From NCBI RefSeq assembly GCF_016469335.1, contig NZ_CP059888.1, forward strand, positions 1,612,001 to 1,676,000: a DNA stretch of 64,000 nt, given 5' to 3'. The translations under genes and the position numbers were made by a program. This DNA is from Flocculibacter collagenilyticus (GTDB lineage Bacteria > Pseudomonadota > Gammaproteobacteria > Enterobacterales > Alteromonadaceae). The notes beneath the pieces are model-generated. The model was not told the DNA's origin and did not search any database. It saw only the letters and a program-made list of their open reading frames with translations. Below are positions 1-6,911 of this stretch, one piece after another; position 1 is the stretch's first letter; each line of letters begins with the position of its first letter.

Positions 1-137
1 AGCATAATATTTTGAAACAGTTAAAATCTAGTGGGTTAATAAATACTATTCAAAATGTATATGTAACCGATTTGACGGTTGAATTTGTTGGCGCTAATCG
101 TGCTACGGTATTTGTTAAGCCTCAAAAAGGGTTTTGA
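1..137 (+). CDS. Partial cassette gene (C-terminal 44 residues), duplicate of 3421-3813
   Basis: The window opens inside a coding region. Reading from base 3 to the TGA at 135-137 gives 44 residues that match the C-terminus of the 130-residue secreted protein at 3421-3813, except for Thr-to-Ala and Glu-to-Gly changes. DNA identity continues through the following attC (only a few substitutions up to about 232), so the whole cassette is duplicated. The full protein has a signal peptide and no recognised domain. Function unknown. Confidence 0.85.
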   Translation, partial: HNILKQLKSSGLINTIQNVYVTDLTVEFVGANRATVFVKPQKGF

Positions 138-145
138 TAAAATAA

Positions 146-239
146 ACATAACAAAAACATCAAGTGGACATAAGTAGCTTGGCTCGCGCTTCGCGCAGTA
201 TAGCCAAACCATTTATGCCGCTTATATTAATAGTTAGGC
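146..239 (+). other. attC site of duplicated cassette 0
   Basis: R'' core ACATAAC at 146-152 and R' core GTTAGGC at 233-239. Between them are complementary arms (AAGTGGACATAA against TTATGCCGCTT, with an unpaired base, and a GGCT/AGCC inner stem around a CGCGCTTCGCG loop). This is the imperfect hairpin with extrahelical bases expected of an attC substrate of an integron integrase. Recombination cuts between G233 and T234. Confidence 0.9.
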
Positions 240-262
240 TTCATACAAGGGTTTAATCAAAT

Positions 263-808
263 ATGGAAAAAATAGACTTTTATAAGCAATCAATAGGCAA
301 GTTTATCTTCACTGAGTTCATAGTCTTCCTATCTCAGGTAGCTGTATTTTTTTCTGTCGCTGTTTTTACGTCCAACTTTTTAAGTAGTGAAGAGAAATTA
401 GTCAAATTCTCTGAGCAAAAAATAAATGACGGTACTTTAGGAGAGCTAGGACTTACCTTTGTAGCAATTCTTTTGGTAATTGGTTTCTTTTCAGCAATTG
501 GCAGGGTCTTTGATAACAAATATGTAGAGCCCTACATAAACGAAATACTGTGTGAAATGCCAAAAACAATATATGTATTTGGCTCCAGTGCTACAGGAGT
601 CATGGCAGCTATATCACTATTTATACACTTAAACCCGGATTCTAATTCTTCAGCGCAGGCACAAGGATTTGCCGTAATGACCCTATTCTTTGCGATTATG
701 ATGTTTATATATGGCTGCGCATTTAGCTATGCGTTTAAACGAAAAACGCACATAAAATCAGAGCCTAACAATTCAATCCAGCCGACCGCTGACGCGTCGG
801 CTGATTGA
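263..808 (+). CDS. Cassette 1: hypothetical polytopic membrane protein
   Basis: A 181-residue protein starting 29 bp after the cassette boundary. Four hydrophobic segments are visible at roughly residues 14-36, 60-82, 103-122 and 136-157, so it is probably an inner-membrane protein. The basic stretch at about 158-165 suggests an inside C-terminus. The last ~12 residues (NSIQPTADASAD) are encoded by the attC itself, because the stop at 806-808 lies inside the recombination site. I do not recognise a family. Cassette genes of this kind are usually carried as single mobile genes read from an upstream promoter. Confidence 0.75.
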   Translation: MEKIDFYKQSIGKFIFTEFIVFLSQVAVFFSVAVFTSNFLSSEEKLVKFSEQKINDGTLGELGLTFVAILLVIGFFSAIGRVFDNKYVEPYINEILCEMPKTIYVFGSSATGVMAAISLFIHLNPDSNSSAQAQGFAVMTLFFAIMMFIYGCAFSYAFKRKTHIKSEPNNSIQPTADASAD

Positions 809-818
809 GGCGTTATGT
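763..818 (+). other. attC of cassette 1 (short, overlaps the gene)
   Basis: R'' GCCTAAC at 763-769 is the exact reverse complement of the cassette's own start (GTTAGGC at 233). R' GTTATGT is at 812-818. The arms AGCCGAC and GTCGGCT form a short stem flanked by TTCAATC/GATTGA. At 56 bp this is a short attC, and it encodes the C-terminus of the preceding gene. Confidence 0.85.
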
Positions 819-838
819 GTCGGTCTACAGGAGAGTAT

Positions 839-1186
839 ATGAAAACTTTTGGTACTATAATTCTAACCATAATTGGTGTAGCACTTTATATCCTCGCTGT
901 TCTTTATGGTAATGCAACATACTACTCATATTATTCTTGGACTATTATGCCTGCATTAGCGGCGATGTCTTCGGTAGGAATATTCTTTTATTTGGGTTAT
1001 AAAGTGTTTAAGAAATTACCGCCAATGTTTCTAAATAGTTATGATGCTGCTTCTTTGTCACACTTAAATTTAATTATTATGAATGACCAATGTGCTATTG
1101 ATGCGGCAATTGCAAATTACCATATAAAGGTTGATCTTAATTCAACCTTTACCCCGTTTTATGCACCATCGTGTTCCTACACATAA
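839..1186 (+). CDS. Cassette 2: hypothetical small membrane protein
   Basis: I chose the ATG at 839 because AGGAG lies 5 bp upstream. An in-frame ATG at 815 lies inside the R' core and would add 8 residues. The 115-residue product begins with two hydrophobic segments (about residues 4-24 and 28-52) and a short basic loop, then a soluble tail of about 60 residues. The TAA stop is part of the R'' core ACATAAC of its attC, which is interrupted by the IS element one base later. No family recognised. Confidence 0.7.
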   Translation: MKTFGTIILTIIGVALYILAVLYGNATYYSYYSWTIMPALAAMSSVGIFFYLGYKVFKKLPPMFLNSYDAASLSHLNLIIMNDQCAIDAAIANYHIKVDLNSTFTPFYAPSCSYT

Positions 1187-1192
1187 CACATA

Positions 1193-1203
1193 TGAACCTT
1201 CTC
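1193..1203. repeat. Subterminal inverted repeat, left, IS copy 1
   Basis: TGAACCTTCTC is the exact inverse of GAGAAGGTTCA at 2764-2774. It lies 5 bp inside the left boundary. Subterminal rather than terminal repeats separate IS1111 types from classic DDE insertion sequences. Confidence 0.85.
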
Positions 1204-1661
1204 GGGTCAAGTAAGCATAACGATTCTTTTTAGCTGCTTTTAAGCAGCTAATTTGTTTTAGCAATCTTTTAAATCTATTCAACTTCGCTATGTCGGGTAG
1301 CCGTTAAAATCGTTTACGGCAAACACATATTGAGGCTCTCTTATTGCGAGCTCATCGCTGCCTAAATCAGTCGATACAGCTGTCGTTTAGGGGCACTAGA
1401 CATTCATCGGTTAACCTTAGTCTGGCACTACTCAAGGGGATGGCTCTTTCGTCCAGTTAGTTAAAGGCTCAGCTAAGGTGCAAACGATTTAATGCATTGC
1501 TTAAATTAATGCGCACCAATGGGGTGTCTAATCAAGGCCAAATAGCTTATTACTTCGACAATACTTACCTGTAACGTTCAACTTTTGCTGACTTAAACAC
1601 AAATAGTACATGGTTGTTCATGGCTATCTAGTTAGGTATAGAGCTCATCCCATTGTGCGAC
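1204..1661 (-). ncRNA. Candidate guide (bridge/seek) RNA region of IS copy 1
   Basis: This 458-bp stretch downstream of the transposase has no plausible open frame and is conserved at all but three positions in the second copy. IS110-family elements are known to use an RNA from a non-coding end to pair with target and donor DNA, and IS1111 members place it downstream of the transposase. Local foldable structure includes a hairpin at 1230-1251 (ten-base arms) and another at 1300-1320 (GCCGTTAAA/TTTACGGC with one bulge). The string AACACATAT at 1322-1330 repeats the left element junction at 1185-1193, a possible donor-recognition segment. RNA ends, strand and guide loops are inferred. Confidence 0.55.
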
Positions 1662-2705
1662 TTAACTTTTTAAAAATCGATCATCATCAAATACCGTTTT
1701 GTTTTTCAACATGAAATAAACACAACGACCAAGCTTATGAGCAAGCACAGATAATGCTTTGGCTTTACTCATACGTTTTTGTAGCTTGTTTAAATAACGC
1801 CTTGCTTTGTCGTTTCCACGTAAATAAAGCACTGCGGCTTCACTGAACGCCCATTTTAAGTGACCATTGCCAATCTTGTTGCCGCTAGTGCCATAAGTTT
1901 TGCCAGCAGATTCCGCTTTACACTTTACAAGCCGACAATAAGACGAAAACTTTTGTACAGACTCAAATCGATTAATGTCACCAATTTCATACAAGATAGT
2001 CATCGCTAGAATGAGACCAATGCCAGGTATAGTACGTAGCTGTGCGTAATAGTTTGGTTGATGCTTTTTAGCTTTACTCTCTAAATAGTATTCAAGCTTT
2101 TTAAGTTCCTCGGCGTAGGCATCGAGGATGGCTAAATCAAAATTGACATTGCGTTGAACAGCTTGGTCGTCAAAACGCGTTTGAAACTCTTGGCGAACAC
2201 ATTTGTTTTTCATATGCAGTTCAAGAGGCGGATAGTTGTATTGGCTGTTTGTATTAACAATATGCGCTTTAAGTTGCGCACCATGTTGAACAAGCCGTGT
2301 TCTTCTACGAAGTAAATCACGAGTTGAGCGCATTTGAGCAGGATAATTGTAAGCCAGTGGAAAGTTGCCTCCACGCAATAGGCTAGCAATTTTATAAGAA
2401 TCAATCTTATCGTTTTTGGCTTTACCACCGTGAATGGCTTTCATGTACAGCGCATGACCAAGTACAAAATCGATATTATGCTCGGCACATAAATCACTGA
2501 CCCAATACCAGCAATGCATGCATTCAACACCAACAACAATATCTTCAAGATAAGGTAAAATCAGTTTAAGTAATTCATGTTTATCGGCTTTTATTTTCTG
2601 ATGAACAAGCTTACTGCCACGCTCATCAAGAATGCAAACGTATAAAATGCGTGCATGAAGGTCAATTCCACAATAATATTTGTTGAAAGTAGTATAGAAT
2701 TTCAT
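1662..2705 (-). CDS. IS110/IS1111-family transposase, copy 1
   Basis: A 347-residue DEDD recombinase. The N-terminal RuvC-like DEDD_Tnp_IS110 domain shows Asp15 (in GIDLH), Glu61 (GVECMHCW), Asp99 and Asp102 (KNDKID). The C-terminal Transposase_20 domain begins near LRTIPGIG and has the GTSGNKIGNGHLKWAF stretch that normally carries the catalytic serine. The ATG has a clear AGGAG upstream on the minus strand. The gene runs opposite to the cassettes. It differs from copy 2 at one residue (Ala40 here, Val in copy 2). These enzymes excise a circular form and reinsert it under RNA guidance. Confidence 0.95.
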   Translation of the reverse strand: MKFYTTFNKYYCGIDLHARILYVCILDERGSKLVHQKIKADKHELLKLILPYLEDIVVGVECMHCWYWVSDLCAEHNIDFVLGHALYMKAIHGGKAKNDKIDSYKIASLLRGGNFPLAYNYPAQMRSTRDLLRRRTRLVQHGAQLKAHIVNTNSQYNYPPLELHMKNKCVRQEFQTRFDDQAVQRNVNFDLAILDAYAEELKKLEYYLESKAKKHQPNYYAQLRTIPGIGLILAMTILYEIGDINRFESVQKFSSYCRLVKCKAESAGKTYGTSGNKIGNGHLKWAFSEAAVLYLRGNDKARRYLNKLQKRMSKAKALSVLAHKLGRCVYFMLKNKTVFDDDRFLKS

Positions 2706-2735
2706 TGAGCTTTCTCCTTTTGGTTTGGTCGCCTT

Positions 2736-2760
2736 GAAGTTTAGCTGTTCGCTAAACTTC
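2736..2760. promoter_or_regulatory. Perfect hairpin between transposase start and element end
   Basis: GAAGTTTAGC and GCTAAACTTC form a 10-bp perfect stem with a 5-base loop, 30 bp upstream of the transposase start on its transcribed strand. It recurs in copy 2 at 59910-59934. Possible roles are a block on outside transcription entering the transposase gene, or part of end recognition. Neither can be settled from sequence. Confidence 0.5.
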
Positions 2761-2763
2761 GGG

Positions 2764-2774
2764 GAGAAGGTTCA
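2764..2774. repeat. Subterminal inverted repeat, right, IS copy 1
   Basis: GAGAAGGTTCA is the inverse of the left repeat at 1193-1203 and lies 9 bp inside the right boundary. The unequal offsets (5 and 9 bp) match the asymmetric ends of IS1111-type elements. Confidence 0.85.
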
Positions 2775-2783
2775 ATAAGTATC

Positions 2784-2890
2784 AAGGTCATCATAGGGAC
2801 ATTGTTTGCTCCGCGGCGCTTTGGGGTGGCTTCGCCACTTTACCCCAAAGCACCACTCCACAAACAATGCCCCATATGGCGGCGTTATAT
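2784..2890 (+). other. Distal part of the IS-interrupted attC of cassette 2
   Basis: The R'' half (ACATAAC, 1181-1187) is separated by the IS from the rest of the site. What follows the IS is a normal attC body: AAG, then GGGACATTGTTTG pairing with CAAACAATGCCCC, an inner CTTTGGGGT/ACCCCAAAG stem around a GGCTTCGCC loop, and R' GTTATAT at 2884-2890. The 1.6-kb insertion lies in the short spacer beside R'', so the core sites remain but are no longer adjacent to the stem. Confidence 0.85.
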
Positions 2891-2917
2891 TTTTTTGCAG
2901 TCATCAAATAAGGAACA

Positions 2918-3283
2918 ATGATGAAAAAAGCTCTTATCTCAATCACATACGTTGCGTTACTTGCAGGTTGCACATCCGCAGATGTTTTACGACATCCTGG
3001 CGAAGTTGCAAAAACTAGCAAATATGCACCTCAAAACGAAAGAAAAACTGAAAATAATATTGGTGTTATGCGTTATTTAAATGAAGGAGCCTCTTTTGTG
3101 CGAGAGGCTAGACGTGAAGATGCATACAAAAAAATGTTTACTATGTGTGAAGGTAAATACGACATAATCGCTGAGACAGATTCCGAAACAACACCTATTA
3201 CTTATACTTCGGAGACTAATACTGGCTTTGTTTCACAAACAGTTTCCTCTTCTTATCGATATATTCACTTTAAATGTGTATAA
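2918..3283 (+). CDS. Cassette 3: hypothetical lipoprotein
   Basis: A 121-residue protein with a lipoprotein signal peptide. Basic MMKKA is followed by a hydrophobic run ending in the lipobox LLAGC, giving Cys at about position 18. Consecutive ATG codons at 2918 and 2921 follow AAGGAAC; either may be used. The rest is a short soluble domain rich in charged residues, with two later Cys and no recognised family. Expected location is the inner leaflet of the outer membrane or the inner membrane. It is a single-gene cassette with its own attC. Confidence 0.75.
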   Translation: MMKKALISITYVALLAGCTSADVLRHPGEVAKTSKYAPQNERKTENNIGVMRYLNEGASFVREARREDAYKKMFTMCEGKYDIIAETDSETTPITYTSETNTGFVSQTVSSSYRYIHFKCV

Positions 3284-3284
3284 A

Positions 3285-3387
3285 ATATAACAAGCAACTA
3301 AAGCGGGACTGCTAACGCTTGGCACGGTTCCGCTTCGCTCCACAAGTATAGCCAAGCATTATCAGCCCCTTAGTGTGGACGTTATGT
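3285..3387 (+). other. attC of cassette 3
   Basis: R'' ATATAAC (3285-3291) is the reverse complement of the cassette's own start GTTATAT (2884). R' GTTATGT is at 3381-3387. Arms CTAAAGCGGGACTG and CAGCCCCTTAG plus GCTTGGC/GCCAAGC make the usual bulged stem. Length 103 bp. Confidence 0.9.
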
Positions 3388-3420
3388 TTATCTAAAGTTC
3401 AGTGTTAATAAAGGAGTATT

Positions 3421-3813
3421 ATGAAACTTTTAACTTTTTTATTTGTGTTTACGATTTTCTCCAGCTTGTTGTATGCAAATTCTATCGAAAGCTTTAATCG
3501 AATTGAGGTTAATCCATATGATGATTCCGCACATAAGGTCATTGCCTCAATTCATTTAGTTGTGGATTCTCCTCTTGCTGACGCAGCAGATGTTTTGGCT
3601 GCCAGAGAGATTATTGCAATATCTTTGAGCTCATTGTCATTACAAGAGTTAACAAAGAATGGAATTGATAATGCCAAGCATAATATTTTGAAACAGTTAA
3701 AGTCTAGTGGGTTAATAAATACTATTCAAAATGTATATGTAACCGATTTGACGGTTGAATTTGTTGGCGCTAATCGTACTACGGTATTTGTTAAGCCTCA
3801 AAAAGAGTTTTGA
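3421..3813 (+). CDS. Cassette 4: hypothetical secreted protein
   Basis: The 130-residue product starts at an ATG preceded by AAAGGAG. Residues 1-19 form a signal peptide (hydrophobic core LLTFLFVFTIFSSLLYA, cleavage likely after YANS), so it is exported. The mature part of about 110 residues has alternating hydrophobic strands and no motif I recognise. A second copy of this cassette lies at the left edge of the window (1-233), two residues different over the visible 44. Function unknown. Confidence 0.8.
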   Translation: MKLLTFLFVFTIFSSLLYANSIESFNRIEVNPYDDSAHKVIASIHLVVDSPLADAADVLAAREIIAISLSSLSLQELTKNGIDNAKHNILKQLKSSGLINTIQNVYVTDLTVEFVGANRTTVFVKPQKEF

Positions 3814-3821
3814 TAAAATAA

Positions 3822-3915
3822 ACATAACAAAAACATCAAGTGGACATAAATAGCTTGGCTCGCGCTTCGCGCAGTATAGCCAAACCATTTATGCCGCTTA
3901 TATTAATATTTATGT
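3822..3915 (+). other. attC of cassette 4 with a mutated R' core
   Basis: Same attC as at 146-239 with only a few substitutions, R'' ACATAAC at 3822-3828. The R' core reads TTTATGT (3909-3915), so the invariant G at the cut site is T. This should impair recombination there and may lock cassettes 4 and 5 together. Confidence 0.8.
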
Positions 3916-3936
3916 GCCAAGGAGGAGGTTTGAGTT

Positions 3937-4371
3937 ATGGACGTTAAACTAGCAGTTGGAGTATTGACATTTTTCGGCGTTATTATTGGGGCGACGCTCC
4001 AATACTTTTTTACCAAGCATGTTGAAAGTTTAAAACATGCGAAAGAATTGAAATCCAAAGCTTACGCGGATTACTTAGATGCTATTTCCGAAGATGCCTC
4101 ATATAATCACGAAATTGGCAGTAGAGCACAAAAAAGAGTTTATGCCAAAATAGCTGATGCAAAGGCCAGAATCTGTCTTTATGGCTCTAGTGAGGTTATT
4201 ACAGCTTACTCTGAATTCCTTGCACTAGGCGGTGTATTTAATTCTCAAAAACAGAAAGACGCTTTCACAAAGATGTTTTCTCACATGCGAAAGGATTCAG
4301 GGGGAAGTGAAATTTTGAATCTTCAGGAAATCGAAATCATACTCCTAGGACATCCAAACGATGACACATAA
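3937..4371 (+). CDS. Cassette 5: hypothetical membrane-anchored protein
   Basis: A 144-residue protein with a strong AAGGAGGAGG ribosome site. One N-terminal transmembrane segment (about residues 4-26, GVLTFFGVIIGATLQYFF) is followed by a cytoplasmic-looking helical domain rich in Lys, Glu and Ala. Single-span proteins with a short helical tail are common in integron cassettes, but no function is known to me. The TAA stop is part of the R'' core of its attC. Confidence 0.75.
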   Translation: MDVKLAVGVLTFFGVIIGATLQYFFTKHVESLKHAKELKSKAYADYLDAISEDASYNHEIGSRAQKRVYAKIADAKARICLYGSSEVITAYSEFLALGGVFNSQKQKDAFTKMFSHMRKDSGGSEILNLQEIEIILLGHPNDDT

Positions 4372-4470
4372 CAAAAAATAAAGTCACTCACTTCGTTCGC
4401 TGGGACGTATACACGTGGGCTGCTTCGCATTTTAGCCCACGCGTCTGCGCCCCTTATTTAAAAGTTATAT
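4366..4470 (+). other. attC of cassette 5
   Basis: R'' ACATAAC (4366-4372) matches the cassette's own start TTATGT. R' GTTATAT is at 4464-4470. Arms GTGGGCT and AGCCCAC around a GCTTCGCATTTT loop form the inner stem. 105 bp. Confidence 0.88.
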
Positions 4471-4479
4471 GGCATAAAT

Positions 4480-4836
4480 ATGGTTCGGTGTTTATTTTTC
4501 ATCATTGTGATATTTTCCACGCAAGCAAGCGCAAAGGAAATTTGTGATGCTAATTCTGGAAAATGTGAAAAAGTGAGTACTGGCGGAGCTTGGATGTTGT
4601 CGATAATTGAAACATCTGTAATTCCTTGTGGTAACCATACTGTAATCACAAACTGGTTAGCCGAGCATGAGTGGCTACTTGATACAGTGAGAGCTGAATC
4701 AACTGAGTATGATTATCTATTAAAAATGCAAAAAAAATCATTTTGGGGTGCTGACAATAACGGTAAAGATCAACAGTGCTCAAAGCTCATTACATTAATA
4801 AAAAATGGCAACCCGTTAAACTCAAATCTAAGGTAA
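4480..4836 (+). CDS. Cassette 6: hypothetical secreted protein, attC lost
   Basis: A 118-residue protein starting 15 bp after the cassette boundary without a strong ribosome site. Residues 1-18 form a signal peptide (cleavage near QASA). The mature protein has four Cys, including a CDANSGKC pair, suggesting disulfides in the periplasm. No family recognised. The cassette starts with GTTATAT, so its attC should begin ATATAAC, but no such core follows the stop. Only a vague repeat CCATAC/GTATGG (4850-4867) and GTTATTT at 4903 remain before the chromosomal gene. It is probably the broken last cassette of the array. Confidence 0.7.
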   Translation: MVRCLFFIIVIFSTQASAKEICDANSGKCEKVSTGGAWMLSIIETSVIPCGNHTVITNWLAEHEWLLDTVRAESTEYDYLLKMQKKSFWGADNNGKDQQCSKLITLIKNGNPLNSNLR

Positions 4837-4903
4837 GTGCCATACAAGAGACTATGGCGCTCGTATGGTCTGCTGGGATGCAAAAGTGTGGGCTCACAGT
4901 CTG

Positions 4904-5419
4904 TTATTTTTTAGTTTCTTTTTGACTTTGTTGTTTCTTTATTCCTGCTAAGTCTTCCCTTAGTGTGGCTTCATTATCTTCAGTAAATGATTTCATTTTT
5001 ATGGCGTATTTTTGTAAGAGTTTATCTTCTTTGTTTTTTGGTTCCCAAGAGGGAACGGAGACAGGGTATCCGGCTTCGTCGGTTGCGATAAATGAGATAA
5101 AACAGTGATTGGTTTCTGCAAAAGCGGCGCTTTTGGGATCGCGGCTTTTTACTGATACATATATATTCATACTGGTGTTGCCAGTGTGAACAATTTTGGC
5201 ACTTACCTCGACTAAATTACCGACTAATACTGGTCGATAAAAACGAATATTACCAACAGATATTGTTACACAGTATTTACCACTCCAACCAGCAGCACAT
5301 GCATACGCTGCTTGGTCTATCCATTTCATAATAATGCCACCGTGTACTTTGCCACCAAAGTTTACATCGGTAGGTTCTGCTAAAAACCGAAACTGTATTT
5401 CCCTAGATCGATCGCCCAT
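4904..5419 (-). CDS. Acyl-CoA thioesterase, hotdog fold (BACH/YciA type)
   Basis: Hydrolyses acyl-CoA to free fatty acid and CoA. The 171-residue protein is a single hotdog domain. The segment N20FGGKVHGGIIMKWID35QAA carries the Asn and Asp typical of this family's catalytic site, and SVGNIRFYRPVLVGNLVEVSAKIVHTG is the conserved CoA-side strand region. The C-terminus is a charged, Lys-rich tail. It is cytoplasmic and transcribed toward the cassette array, and its stop abuts the array's end. The best match by eye is the acyl-CoA hydrolase group with broad medium/long chain use; the exact substrate is unknown. Confidence 0.88.
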   Translation of the reverse strand: MGDRSREIQFRFLAEPTDVNFGGKVHGGIIMKWIDQAAYACAAGWSGKYCVTISVGNIRFYRPVLVGNLVEVSAKIVHTGNTSMNIYVSVKSRDPKSAAFAETNHCFISFIATDEAGYPVSVPSWEPKNKEDKLLQKYAIKMKSFTEDNEATLREDLAGIKKQQSQKETKK

Positions 5420-5699
5420 TTTTTACACTTACTTGTAGTTGTTTAGCTAAAGTATTGTATAAAAATAAGAAATTACAATGTGCTGATTTAATACTCTGCT
5501 GAAAGAACTTGTGGAGATTGCATAACAAGGTGAAGAGATTCAAGGTATGTTTTTTTCGGTAATCATATATTGGTTTTATTAATTTCTCTTTGTTTTTTAA
5601 TGACTTTTATTATTTATTAAGGCAATGTAAGGGGTATCAACAAATTAAATATTAAGATAAACACAAATAGGTAAACAGCGTGTTTTTTGTTAACCGAAC

Positions 5700-6371
5700 G
5701 TGGCCGTTATTTTTATATGTGGTAGAAGAACATTGAATCAACCTATTTTTTATTCAGAAAGCACTTCAGAGCTAGTCGAATTTACTCGCCTATATTTAGC
5801 TGTTTTTTATTCGTTTGTTGCTGCTTTTTATACGGTTAGAATTGTAGTGCTGAAAAGGCGTATTAAGCGGGAGCTGGTATTTCCGGGTAGTCGTTTTTGC
5901 GCAACATGGTGGAACCATTTATCGTTTCGTATTTTCAGAGCTACAATCTGGATGGTATGTGTGGTTCGCTTTTTTTTCCCTACCATTGATGATTACTTAG
6001 GCGTCATAGCCGACTTGCATAATGATTATGCCATGCTAGCTGGTTTAATCTTATTAACGTCAGGATTTGTTTTCACGATAGCAGTTCACTTAAGTTTAGG
6101 TAGTGAATGGCGTTCTGGTATCGACCCAAATGGTCCTAATGTGCTTATTTCAAATGGCTTTTATAGCTACTCGCGTAATCCAATGTTCTTTGGGGTGGCC
6201 GTTTCTCAATTAGGCTTTTTTTTAGCATTGCCGTCAATCTTTTCATTGGTTTGCTTAATCGTTGGTTTATTTACGCTACATAGACAGACTCTTGCTGAAG
6301 AACAATATTTATCAGCACGATTCAGAGGCGAATATCATTCTTACACCTTGAAAGTGAGAAGGTGGATATAA
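5700..6371 (+). CDS. Isoprenylcysteine carboxyl methyltransferase-like membrane protein
   Basis: A membrane protein of up to 223 residues with about five hydrophobic segments. The C-terminal half carries the ICMT/PEMT-type signature: a Gly-Pro-Asn stretch then NGFYSYSRNPMFFG, and a terminal E...Y.....R.W.. pattern. That region binds S-adenosylmethionine and methylates isoprenoid or lipid substrates in characterised relatives. In bacteria the substrate is normally unknown. The GTG at 5700 is the only early start in this frame and has no good ribosome site, so the true start may be further inside. The 280 bp upstream show no clear signal. Confidence 0.72.
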   Translation: MAVIFICGRRTLNQPIFYSESTSELVEFTRLYLAVFYSFVAAFYTVRIVVLKRRIKRELVFPGSRFCATWWNHLSFRIFRATIWMVCVVRFFFPTIDDYLGVIADLHNDYAMLAGLILLTSGFVFTIAVHLSLGSEWRSGIDPNGPNVLISNGFYSYSRNPMFFGVAVSQLGFFLALPSIFSLVCLIVGLFTLHRQTLAEEQYLSARFRGEYHSYTLKVRRWI

Positions 6372-6485
6372 AACACTGAATAACAGCGATTATTTTATTA
6401 ATTTAAAGCTGTATTTATTTGCCTGAGGTTACTATATTTACCAAGCAAATTACCTATATTTTTACCAAAACACAGGAGCTAAATT

Positions 6486-6839
6486 ATGGATTATATAGAT
6501 GGTTTTGTTGCCGCTGTTCCTACCGAAAATAAAGATATATACATGCAACATGCTAAAGAGTACGCCCAGATATTTAAAGAGTACGGCGCGAAAAAGTTAG
6601 TAGAGTGCTGGGGAGATGACGTACCTGATGGTGAAGTTACATCGTTTCCTATGGCAGTAAAGTGTGAAGAGAATGAAACGGTGGTGTTCTCTTGGGTTGT
6701 TTGGCCGTCAAAAGAAGTCAGAGATGATGGTATGAAAAAACTGATGGATGACGAGCGTATGGACTTGGAAAAAAATCCTATGCCGTTTGATGGAAAAAGG
6801 CTAATTTATGGCGGCTTTCAAATGATCGTTAATGAGTAG
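6486..6839 (+). CDS. ybaA: DUF1428 family protein (YbaA-like)
   Basis: The 117 residues align along their length with E. coli YbaA as I remember it: MDYIDGFVAAVP at the start, LVECWGDDVPDGEVTSFPMAVK in the middle, and MPFDGKRLIYGGF near the end. The fold is a ferredoxin-like alpha/beta (dimeric barrel) type. Biochemical function is unknown. AGGAGCTAAATT precedes the ATG. It is a single-gene unit with a possible promoter in the 110-bp upstream gap. Confidence 0.85.
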   Translation: MDYIDGFVAAVPTENKDIYMQHAKEYAQIFKEYGAKKLVECWGDDVPDGEVTSFPMAVKCEENETVVFSWVVWPSKEVRDDGMKKLMDDERMDLEKNPMPFDGKRLIYGGFQMIVNE

Positions 6840-6911
6840 CATTTATATTTAAACAATTGAAGATGTTGCTAGAAACGAGCAGTTGATTCTTTTCATTGTT
6901 CAAGGGTAGTT

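Larger units (their letters stand above)
1188..2783 (-). mobile_element. IS110/IS1111-type element, copy 1, inserted in attC of cassette 2
   Basis: The boundaries come from comparison with the second copy at 58362-59957: 1596 bp, with identity running from just after the R'' core (TAAC|ACATATG) to GTATC before AAG. Removing it restores TAACAAG, the usual start of attC sites in this array. There is no obvious target duplication (one ambiguous C). Subterminal inverted repeats TGAACCTTCTC (1193-1203) and GAGAAGGTTCA (2764-2774) lie 5 and 9 bp inside the ends, as is typical of the IS1111 subgroup. The element holds a DEDD transposase on the minus strand and a ~460-bp non-coding tail. It is known that IS1111-attC elements insert into integron attC sites; assigning this element to that group is inference. 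Confidence 0.9.

Noticed and set aside
4837-4903. Possible attC after cassette 6
   Set aside because: CCATAC/GTATGG and GTTATTT are present, but no core matches the expected ATATAAC and the arms do not form a good attC stem.
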